This document shows positions 1 through 6,200 of a stretch of 10,323 nucleotides of DNA, one piece after another (positions within the stretch are counted from its first letter, which is position 1; the number at the start of each line of letters is the position of its first letter). The notes beneath the pieces were generated by a model, which did not search any database, had not been told where the DNA came from, and saw only the letters and a program-made list of their open reading frames with translations. A program made the translations under genes and the position numbers. Location: assembly GCA_022709625.1 (NCBI GenBank), contig JAKLIL010000043.1:1-10323 (forward strand). The letters run 5' to 3'. This DNA is from Verrucomicrobiota bacterium. Lineage in GTDB: Bacteria > Verrucomicrobiota > Kiritimatiellia > CAIQIC01 > Lenti-01.

Positions 1-774
1 CACGCCCGGCATCAGCGTCGGCCAGCCCAGCACCGCGGCATCCGGCCGGCCCAGCCGGTCGAGCGCCGCGCGCACCTGCCGCTCGGCCGCCGGCCGGCGG
101 CGCTCGCTGTCCAGCAGCACGGCGATTTCGGTGACGGCGCCGTCCATGGAAAACGCCGCCTGCACCGTTGCGATCGGCGCCGCCAGCGCCGCCCGATCCA
201 GCGCGCCCATGCCCGTTTTGAACAGGCCGCGCACCGTCAGCTTGCCCGCCGCCATCGAGCCGTCCGCCCCCTGGCCGATGAACACGACTTCGTCGCCCAC
301 CGCCGCGCCGAGATTCCGCGCCAGCGCCTCCCCCAGCAGCGCGCCGTCCCGGTCGTCCGGGGCCAGGAACGCGCCGGCGCAAACCAGGGAAGCCAGGGAG
401 GACACGCTCTTCTCCCGCGCCGGATCGATGCCGAGCACCACCGCGCCGAAGGTGTGGTCCCCCTTGCTGACCAGCGCGGCGGTCGTCGCGCGCGGCGCCA
501 CGCCGACCACGTGCGGCAAGCCGGCCACGGCCTCCGGAATGCCGGTCGGATCGAGCTTTTCGGACAACAATTTTTCCGGCCAGTAGCCCGCCTGCTGGAT
601 TTGCAGATGGCCGGTGTAGGCCCGGACCGTGTTCTGGATCATGTCCACGTAGCTGCCGCGCTGGAGCGCCATGGAGAAGACCAGCAGCCCGAACGCGAAC
701 CCGATGCCCAGCGCGGAGAAAAACGACCGCCGCTTGTGCCGGCCGACGTTCCGCCATGCCGTCTTCAGCAGCAT
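1..774 (-). CDS. ABC transporter permease, LolC/E- or MacB-like (partial, N-terminal 258 codons)
   Basis: This inner-membrane permease of the FtsX/MacB-type ABC family is open at the left edge, so its C-terminal membrane segments are not visible. The start at 774 reads MLLKTAWRNVGRHKRR, a positively charged cytoplasmic end followed by one hydrophobic helix (about residues 17-36). A long soluble part follows, containing phrases typical of the MacB-like periplasmic core (AYTGHLQIQ near residue 55; LGEALARNLGAAVGDEV further on). The start is supported by a GGAG 7 nt upstream. Family members usually pair with an ATPase and move lipoproteins or other substrates from the inner membrane to the periplasm. 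The LolA-like gene just upstream on the same strand favours a lipoprotein-export role. No ATPase gene is visible here; it may lie beyond the edge. The family call is good, but the exact substrate is unknown. Confidence 0.82.
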   Translation of the reverse strand, partial: MLLKTAWRNVGRHKRRSFFSALGIGFAFGLLVFSMALQRGSYVDMIQNTVRAYTGHLQIQQAGYWPEKLLSEKLDPTGIPEAVAGLPHVVGVAPRATTAALVSKGDHTFGAVVLGIDPAREKSVSSLASLVCAGAFLAPDDRDGALLGEALARNLGAAVGDEVVFIGQGADGSMAAGKLTVRGLFKTGMGALDRAALAAPIATVQAAFSMDGAVTEIAVLLDSERRRPAAERQVRAALDRLGRPDAAVLGWPTLMPGV

Positions 775-893
775 CCGGACGCTCCGCCGGGTTTGCCCGC
801 GTAGGGGCCGAGCTGGCTCGGACCCGGATCGAGCGCCGCTAGCTGCGCCCCGACGGAACCCCCGCTGCCGCCTTGCGCCGTTCCCGTCCTCAT
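765..893 (-). other. Possible small coupling ORF (42 codons) between LolA-like gene and permease
   Basis: A short frame starts at the ATG that overlaps the stop of the LolA-like gene (TAATG, 895-891). It has a GAGG 5 nt ahead and ends in a TGA at 767-765, just inside the permease gene, whose ATG is at 774-772. The peptide is rich in Gly, Ser and Pro, ends in Cys-Cys, and resembles no family I know. Stop-start overlaps at both ends would let ribosomes move from the LolA-like gene to the permease without a gap. It may be no more than a translational bridge or chance in GC-rich DNA. Confidence 0.25.
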
Positions 894-1651
894 TACCGCC
901 TCAGGTTCTGCACCGTGAACGTATCGGCCGTCAGGTCCGGCTTGAAGGTCAGCGCCTCGTAGCGCAGTTCGGTCCGGTTGCCCGGCCGCGACCGGTCGTA
1001 CATCGTCGCCCGCAGCGCCAGCCGCCGCCCCTCCACCTCGGCGAAGTCCGCCGTCTCGTAGTACTTCACCAGGGCGCCGTCTTCGTCGTAGTAATCCACC
1101 CGGACGGGGATGAAATCCGCTTTGCGGATTTTCAGTTCGATGCGGCCCCACACCACCGGCGCCGCCGGCTTCGGGCGCGCCGTGACCACCCAGTACGCGA
1201 CGCCGTCCTCCTCCGGCTCCGCCGCGAGAACGTGGTCGTAATCCACCACCAGGCTGTCCGCCCGCACCACGTCGTCGTTCGTGAAATCGCTCCCCAGCCA
1301 CGACTGCAGCATCATCGACGGCGGAATCTTGATGACGCGGTCGATGGTCGGCGCGTATTGCCACGCCTCGCGCCCCTTTTTCAGGAAAGTCACGCCCTGC
1401 TCCTTGGGCGGCGCCAGCACGCGGATGAACGACTCCTCTGTGCCGCGCGTCCACGCCTCCATCGCCACTGTCCGCGTCCATTTCAGGCGCGCGACGGTCA
1501 TCGTCAGCTTGCAGTAGCTCTGTTCGCCCCGCAGCAGGTCGTCGCACCGCCGCACGATTTCGGTCGCCGACAGTTCTTCCCCCCGCGCTGCCGCACCCGC
1601 CAACCCCAGCGCCAGCAGGCCCGCCAGCCATCCCATGCCGCGTCTATCCAT
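893..1651 (-). CDS. LolA-like outer membrane lipoprotein-sorting protein (periplasmic)
   Basis: The 252-residue protein has an N-terminal signal peptide (about residues 1-23, hydrophobic run LAGLLALGLAGAAARG with an AAA/ARG cleavage region). The body is typical of the COG2834 LolA_like group: a repeated beta-strand pattern, FLKKGREAWQYAPTIDRVIKIP (two overlapping parts, about residues 88-110) and LGSDFTNDD (about 119-127). That family is distantly related to LolA, the periplasmic chaperone that carries lipoproteins or other hydrophobic ligands. A partner permease follows 118 bp downstream on the same strand, as is common for this family. There is no Shine-Dalgarno before the ATG at 1651, but a -10-like TAGACT lies where transcription would begin at or next to the start codon. 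A second in-frame ATG at 1636 is possible. The family is well supported; the ligand is not known. Confidence 0.85.
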   Translation of the reverse strand: MDRRGMGWLAGLLALGLAGAAARGEELSATEIVRRCDDLLRGEQSYCKLTMTVARLKWTRTVAMEAWTRGTEESFIRVLAPPKEQGVTFLKKGREAWQYAPTIDRVIKIPPSMMLQSWLGSDFTNDDVVRADSLVVDYDHVLAAEPEEDGVAYWVVTARPKPAAPVVWGRIELKIRKADFIPVRVDYYDEDGALVKYYETADFAEVEGRRLALRATMYDRSRPGNRTELRYEALTFKPDLTADTFTVQNLRR

Positions 1652-1657
1652 GCCCCG

Positions 1658-1686
1658 AGTCTACCGGAGTTTTCCACGCCATGGAA
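1658..1686 (-). promoter_or_regulatory. Putative promoter of the LolA-like gene (leaderless geometry)
   Basis: A -10-like TAGACT (1663-1658 on the minus strand) lies 6 nt before the ATG. Seventeen bases upstream is a weak -35, TTCCAT (1686-1681), which falls inside the first TTTTCCA-N5-TGGAAAA element. The predicted transcript would begin at or next to the start codon. The -35 is poor, so activation by, or competition with, a factor binding the repeat is possible but unproven. Confidence 0.35.
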
Positions 1687-1770
1687 AAGATTTTTGCCGG
1701 TTTTACGTACCATGGAAAACTTTTACGTAGCATGGAAAACTTTTCCGGCGGTTTTCCACGCCATGGAAAA
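1669..1770. repeat. Four-copy palindromic element TTTTCCA-N5-TGGAAAA between divergent genes
   Basis: Four related 20-bp units start at 1669, 1700, 1720 and 1751. The outer two are identical (GTTTTCCACGCCATGGAAAA) with 7-bp inverted arms. The inner two keep the right half CATGGAAAA but have TTTTACGTA in the left half. Start-to-start spacings are 31, 20 and 31 bp, close to three, two and three helical turns, and the arrangement is itself near-symmetric. It lies between two divergent genes and overlaps the likely -35 of the leftward one. It could be a cluster of binding sites or a non-coding dispersed repeat; I do not recognise a named regulator. Confidence 0.75.
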
Positions 1771-1796
1771 CCTGACGCCACGGCCGGGCCGGGAGA

Positions 1797-1825
1797 TTGA
1801 TCCATCTGCGGAGCGCGGCTACAAT
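1797..1825 (+). promoter_or_regulatory. Putative sigma-70-like promoter for the TPR lipoprotein gene
   Basis: A -35 TTGATC (1797-1802) and a -10 TACAAT (1820-1825) are separated by exactly 17 bp. The ATG at 1833 is only 7 bases past the -10, so the transcript would start at or within a base of the start codon, giving a leaderless mRNA. No Shine-Dalgarno is present near that ATG, which fits. Confidence 0.6.
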
Positions 1826-1832
1826 CCGGCCC

Positions 1833-3021
1833 ATGCAAACCACATGGCGGCGAATGGCAATGGCGGCGCTGATGGGCATTGGGTTGCCGGCTTGCCAGCA
1901 CATGACTGACCCAACCTCGTTGTCCAATTTCGCCGCCACCAGTATTGCCCAAGCCGCCCGCACCCGCAACGAACGGATGTTCGCCATTTCCCGGAAGCGG
2001 AACATTCCCATACCCCACGATTTCCGGCGGCTCTTGGCGGCGGGCGTCCGGGCGGATTGGCCGGCCATCTCCAACATTTACGCGCGCGTCTGGCCGCGCA
2101 GCCGCCAGTACGAAAACACCCGCCCCGATCCGCGCATCACGACCGAATTGTGGAATCCCGTCCACGAAACCTACTGGATTACCTATTATTTCGCCGCAGG
2201 ACAGCTTACCCTCGAACAGCGTGGTGTTTGCGGGCACCGACGCCTCGCGCTTTGTCGCCGCCCCCCTGGCCGAAAACGGTCTTCGGCCGGACTTGTTTTT
2301 CATCTCCCCCAACGCGCTGGCGGACAGTCTCTACCTGGATTACATGGAAGACGTCTACGGCGACCGGCTGCGGATTCCCAATTCCGACCAACGCCATGCT
2401 GCTTTTAGCCGCCTGATCGACGAAGTGAAGACCGGTCGTTATGCAACCCCCTTTATCCGCGCCGAAGAATCGAAAATAAACATCGAAGGCAACGAAGGCA
2501 TCGGTGAAATCAATGCCGTTCTGGCGGAGGAGATTCTCCGGAACAACCAGCCCGCTCACCGCATATTCCTCGACGAGGGATACCCGCTCTCCCGTCTGCG
2601 ACCCCGGCTGAAGCCGCATGGCCTTTTGCTGGAACTGTGCCCCGACCCGATCGAAGCCATTTCGCCGGAAGAGGTGGCCACGGACATGGCGTACTGGGAA
2701 AACACGGAGAAGCAGCTTTTTGCTGCGCCCGATTTCGAGACAAGCAACTGGCCGCGGTTGACCTACGCCTGTTTGCGCGGCGCCATCGCCCGGATGTATG
2801 CCTCGCGCAAGATGGACGACATCGCCGAAGCCGCGTTTCTGCAGGCCATGCGGCTCGCGCCCTACGCCTGCAACGTCCACTACGACTATGTAATGTTGTA
2901 CCTGATCCCGCGCGGGGAAACCGAAAAGGCCATCGAGATTCTCAACCAGTTGATTGCGCGATATCCAAACTACCAAGCCTATCGGGATGTCCGGGAACGC
3001 CTCGCCGCGAAAGCCGAATGA
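1833..3021 (+). CDS. TPR-type lipoprotein, frameshifted near 2208 (about 395 aa if repaired)
   Basis: The protein starts MQTTWRRMAMAALMGIGLPAC, a short signal sequence ending in a lipobox-like LPAC, so an anchored lipoprotein is likely. The first frame reads well to about FAAGQL (2190-2207). The sequence then makes sense only one base later, continuing PSNSVVFAGTDASRF and then LFFISPNALADSLYLDY, to a TGA at 3019. A single extra base (for example A2208) explains the break. The GTD-x-x-RF and NALAD phrases recall a TPR protein group I associate with PVC bacteria. The last 100 residues form helix pairs like tetratricopeptide repeats (FLQAMRLAP; EKAIEILNQLIARYPN). It could be a real mutation, a sequencing error or recoding. 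Function is unknown; TPR proteins usually mediate protein contacts. Without repair, a start at 1945 would give an artefactual N-terminus. Confidence 0.7.
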
Positions 3022-3048
3022 TTTTTTCGGACGGCGCGGCACCAATCA

Positions 3049-3117
3049 GGGTCAGACCTAGACACTAGACATTAGACCGATTGCCGTCCGCTAATGTCTA
3101 GTGTCTAGGTCTGACCC
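3049..3117. repeat. Perfect 27-bp inverted repeat built of 7-bp units between convergent genes
   Basis: The arms at 3049-3075 and 3091-3117 are exact reverse complements with a 15-nt loop. Each arm contains in-register heptads (CTAGACA, CTAGACA, TTAGACC on the left; CTAATGT, CTAGTGT, CTAGGTC on the right). It begins 28 bp after the stop of the lipoprotein gene and ends 5 bp from the stop of pgi, so it could end transcription from both sides. Neither side has a clear T-tract, so it is not a standard intrinsic terminator. Confidence 0.85.
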
Positions 3118-3122
3118 CGGAT

Positions 3123-4748
3123 CTAGGCCTTGGCGCGGAAGCGGCGGATCAGCTCGTTGGTGGAGCTGTCGAGGGCGAGGTCGGAATCCCTGCTCTTGAG
3201 CTCGGGCAGGATGCGATTGGCCAAGACCTTGCCGAGCTGCACGCCCCATTGGTCGAACGAGAAGACGTTCCAGACCACGCCCTGCGTGAAAATCTTGTGC
3301 TCATAGAGCGCCACGAGCTGCCCGAAGGTTTCCGGCGTGAGCCGTTCGGCCAGCAGGGTGTTCGTCGGCCGGTTGCCGGGGAAGGTCTTGTGCGGCACGA
3401 GTTTTTCGGGCATGCCCTCGGCGCGGCATTCGTCGGCCGTCTTGCCGAAGGCCAGCGCCTCGGTCTGCGCGAAGAAGTTGCTCATGAGCTTGGCGTGGTG
3501 GTCGCCCACCGGATTGTGCGATCGGCAGAAGCCGATGAAATCGCACGGGATCAGCTTGGTGCCCTGGTGGATGAGCTGGTAGAACGCGTGCTGGCCGTTG
3601 GTGCCGGGTTCGCCCCAGACCACGGGGCCGGTTTCGTAGGTCACGGTCTTGCCGTTCTTCGTCGTGCGCTTGCCGTTGCTTTCCATGTCGCCCTGCTGGA
3701 AGTAGGCCGCGAAGCGCGCGAGGTACTGGTCGTAGGGCAGGAGCGCGGTGCTCTGCGCGCCGAAGAAGTTGCCGTACCAGATGCCCAGCAGCGCCAGGAT
3801 CACCGGCGCATTGCGCTCGAACGGAGCCGTCGCGAAGTGCCGGTCCATCTCGTGGTAGCCTTCGAGCATCCGGATGAAGTTCTCCGGGCCGATGGCGATC
3901 ATCAGCGGCAGGCCGATGGCGGAAGTCAGCGAGTAGCGCCCGCCGACCCAGTCCCAGAACTCGAACATATTGGCCGGGTCGATGCCGAACGCCTGCACTT
4001 CCTTGGCCGCCGTCGAGACCGCCACGAAATGCCGCGCCACCGCCGCCGCATCGCCCAGCTTCTCCAGCAGCCACGCCTTCGCGGTCTCCGCGTTGGTCAT
4101 CGTTTCCTGCGTGGTGAAGGTCTTGGAGGCGACGATGAACAGCGTTTCCGCCGCGTCGAGGTCGCGCGTCGCCTCGACGACGTGGGTGCCGTCCACGTTC
4201 GAAACGAACCGCACCGTCAGGTCGCGCTGGCTGTAGGGCTTGAGGGCCTCGCACGCCATGGCGGGGCCGAGATCGCTACCGCCGATGCCGATGTTGACGA
4301 CGTTGCGGATGGGCTTGCCCGTGAACCCGAGCCACTTACTCGCGCGCACGAGGTCGGCAAAACCGCTCATCTTTTCCAGCACGGCGTTCACCGCCGGCAT
4401 GACGTCCTGGCGGTCCACGAGGATCGGCGTATTCGATCGGTTGCGCAGCGCGACGTGCAGGACAGGGCGGTTTTCCGTCTCGTTGATTATCTTGCCGGCG
4501 AACATCGCGTCGATTTCGCCGCGCAGGTCGGCCATGGAACACAAGGCCTGCAACAACTTCATCGTCTCGGCGACGACGAGGTTCTTGGAGTAGTCCAGGT
4601 ACCAGCCACCAACTTCGAGGCTGAACGTTTTCCCGCGCGCGGGATCCGCGGCGAACAGCTTCCGCAGCGAGGCGGTCTTCATCTGCGCCGCGTGGGCCTT
4701 GAGAGCCTTCCATTCCGGGGTCGCGTCGAGTCGTTTGCGGCGGGGCAT
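3123..4748 (-). CDS. pgi: Glucose-6-phosphate isomerase
   Basis: This cytoplasmic enzyme interconverts glucose-6-phosphate and fructose-6-phosphate in glycolysis and gluconeogenesis. The full-length 541-residue protein has the sugar-phosphate binding phrase NIGIGGSDLGP (residues 152-162). The first family signature, DWVGGRYSLTSAIGL (266-280), and the second, GVQLGKVLANRILPEL (502-517), are both present. By family alignment the catalytic residues are Glu356 (in QQGDMESNGK), His387 (in GTNGQHAFY) and Lys507 (in GVQLGK), all intact. The start at 4748 has a strong AAGGAGG (4763-4757) with 8-nt spacing. It lies 108 bp downstream of the diphosphate-dependent phosphofructokinase gene, which uses its product, on the same strand. 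An imperfect heptad hairpin sits in that gap, so the two may be co-transcribed or partly uncoupled. Identification is secure. Confidence 0.98.
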   Translation of the reverse strand: MPRRKRLDATPEWKALKAHAAQMKTASLRKLFAADPARGKTFSLEVGGWYLDYSKNLVVAETMKLLQALCSMADLRGEIDAMFAGKIINETENRPVLHVALRNRSNTPILVDRQDVMPAVNAVLEKMSGFADLVRASKWLGFTGKPIRNVVNIGIGGSDLGPAMACEALKPYSQRDLTVRFVSNVDGTHVVEATRDLDAAETLFIVASKTFTTQETMTNAETAKAWLLEKLGDAAAVARHFVAVSTAAKEVQAFGIDPANMFEFWDWVGGRYSLTSAIGLPLMIAIGPENFIRMLEGYHEMDRHFATAPFERNAPVILALLGIWYGNFFGAQSTALLPYDQYLARFAAYFQQGDMESNGKRTTKNGKTVTYETGPVVWGEPGTNGQHAFYQLIHQGTKLIPCDFIGFCRSHNPVGDHHAKLMSNFFAQTEALAFGKTADECRAEGMPEKLVPHKTFPGNRPTNTLLAERLTPETFGQLVALYEHKIFTQGVVWNVFSFDQWGVQLGKVLANRILPELKSRDSDLALDSSTNELIRRFRAKA

Positions 4749-4777
4749 GGTCGAATCCTCCTTGAAAAGAATTCAGG

Positions 4778-4854
4778 GTTCAGAGGTCGGAGTTCAGGAA
4801 ATATCCCGATCCCCTCGTCTCCGAACCCTGCACTCTGAACTCTGCGTTCTGAAC
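4778..4854. repeat. Imperfect inverted array of CTGAACT-like heptads between pfp and pgi
   Basis: The arms at 4778-4797 and 4835-4854 are 16/20 complementary. The right side runs in strict 7-bp register from 4814 to 4855: CTCGTCT, CCGAACC, CTGCACT, CTGAACT, CTGCGTT, CTGAACT. The left arm read on the minus strand is also heptadic: CTGAACT, CCGACCT, CTGAACC, CTGAATT. It starts right after the phosphofructokinase stop and ends before the pgi ribosome site. It could act as a terminator or attenuator or protect an mRNA end, but has no T-tract. Confidence 0.7.
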
Positions 4855-4856
4855 TC

Positions 4857-6074
4857 TTACTTCTTCACCTTGATCCGCTTGAACCGGCCGATCTGGGGCA
4901 GGTCGCCCACGATGGGGCGGGCGTAGGCGAGGAAGGCCGGGGTCACGTCGCAGTTGTTCGCCGCGATGAACTCGTCGGGCATGTGGCGGGTTTCCTTGGC
5001 CACGCTGCGCAGCTCGACGCGTTCGAAGTAGACCTCGTACTTGCGGCCTTTTTTGCGGCGGATGGCCACGCTGCCGTCGACGTCGCCGCCGGTGGCCAGC
5101 CGGACCGCCTCGCGGCCGACCGCAAAGGCTTCCTTGGCGTCGTTGGCCGAGACCACGCCCGGGAACGAGCGCTGCAGGTAGCCGAACGTGTCGGCGCGCA
5201 CGCGGGTGATGTCCGTGCGGGTCTTGACCAGGTTCGCGAGGGAGTCGCCCAGGGCGCCCGAGCCGGAGAGCTGCACGTTGCCGTGGCTGTCGACTTCCTT
5301 CGAGAAGGCGGCGGCGATCGGCGTGCCGGTGATGTCCGAAATGCCCTCGGATACCGCCACGATGCAGCGGCCGTATTTCTCCACGACGTCCTTGACCTGC
5401 TGCGGGAACTTCTCGAGATCGAACGGCCGTTCGGGCAGATAGATCAGGTGCGGGCCGGCGCCGGGATAGGTGCGCGCCAGCGCGGAGGCCGCGGTCAGGA
5501 AGCCGGCGTGGCGGCCCATGACCACGTTGATCTTCACGCCCGGCAGCGCCGCGTTGTCGAGATCGTCGCCCATGAAGGCCTGCGCCACGAACTTGGCGCC
5601 GCTGGCGAAACCGGGCGTGTGGTCGTTTTCGCGCAGGTCGTTGTCGATGGTCTTGGGGACGTGGAAGCAATGCAGCTCGTAGCCGGCCTTCTTGGCTTCC
5701 TCGTTGATGATGTGCGCGGTCTCGGCCGAGTCGTTGCCGCCGATGTAGAAGAAATAGCGGACGGCGTACTTCTGGAGCTTTTCGAAAATCTTCAGGCAAT
5801 CGTCGGGCGTGGGCTTCTTGCGGACGGAGCCCAGGCCGGACGAGGGCGTCTGGGCGACGGCCCTGAGCGTGGCGACGCTTTCGCGGCCGAGGTCGATCAG
5901 ATCCTCGTTCAGAATGCCCTTGATGCCGTGAAGGGCGCCGAAGATCTTTTTGATCTCCTTGTGCTTCTTGGCTTCCAGGACGGCGCCGATCAGGCTTTGG
6001 TTGATGACGACCGTAGGACCGCCGCTTTGGGCGATCAGCATGTTGCCGACGATTTTCGCGCTTTTCTTGGCCAT
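4857..6074 (-). CDS. pfp: Diphosphate-fructose-6-phosphate 1-phosphotransferase (PPi-dependent phosphofructokinase)
   Basis: This cytoplasmic glycolytic enzyme phosphorylates fructose-6-phosphate, most likely with pyrophosphate, in a reversible step. The 405-residue protein has the phosphofructokinase motifs in order: QSGGPTVVINQ (16-26), GGNDS (112-116), PKTIDND (140-146, with the catalytic Thr/Asp), MGRHAGF (186-192) and SEGISD (242-247). Compared with ATP-dependent E. coli PfkA, Asp115 replaces Gly104 and Lys141 replaces Gly124. Both changes are known markers of pyrophosphate use. The start at 6074 (MAKKSAKIVGNMLIAQSGG) matches the family; an AGGA lies about 10 nt upstream. A longer in-frame start at 6143 adds an unlikely tail. 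It precedes pgi on the same strand, so two consecutive sugar-phosphate steps are side by side. Identification is strong; pyrophosphate rather than ATP use is inferred from residues. Confidence 0.93.
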   Translation of the reverse strand: MAKKSAKIVGNMLIAQSGGPTVVINQSLIGAVLEAKKHKEIKKIFGALHGIKGILNEDLIDLGRESVATLRAVAQTPSSGLGSVRKKPTPDDCLKIFEKLQKYAVRYFFYIGGNDSAETAHIINEEAKKAGYELHCFHVPKTIDNDLRENDHTPGFASGAKFVAQAFMGDDLDNAALPGVKINVVMGRHAGFLTAASALARTYPGAGPHLIYLPERPFDLEKFPQQVKDVVEKYGRCIVAVSEGISDITGTPIAAAFSKEVDSHGNVQLSGSGALGDSLANLVKTRTDITRVRADTFGYLQRSFPGVVSANDAKEAFAVGREAVRLATGGDVDGSVAIRRKKGRKYEVYFERVELRSVAKETRHMPDEFIAANNCDVTPAFLAYARPIVGDLPQIGRFKRIKVKK

Positions 6075-6200
6075 AAAACGTTTTTCCTTTTCCGTGGGGG
6101 TTGGCTTTGCGAGGTTGGATGAAACCAAAACCCCTCCCCCCAATCAAGCCGTTTTGGTCCGCTTGAAAGGAGCGGGCGGCGCGAGAATAAAGCGCGCGGC

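Noticed and set aside
1669..1770. CRISPR array
   Set aside because: The units are 20 bp with spacings of 0-11 bp between them, too short and too few for repeat-spacer structure, and no cas genes are present.
671..1909. Long plus-strand open frame of 412 codons across the LolA-like gene
   Set aside because: Its product is rich in Arg, Pro and His with no domain pattern, and it is antisense to a convincing signal-peptide protein. GC-rich coding DNA often leaves such antisense frames open.
3249..4838. Plus-strand open frame of 529 codons opposite pgi
   Set aside because: Entirely antisense to glucose-6-phosphate isomerase, which has intact catalytic residues and a strong ribosome site. The product is low in complexity and matches nothing.
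4983..6122. 379-codon plus-strand frame opposite the phosphofructokinase gene
   Set aside because: Antisense shadow; composition and lack of a ribosome site argue against a gene.
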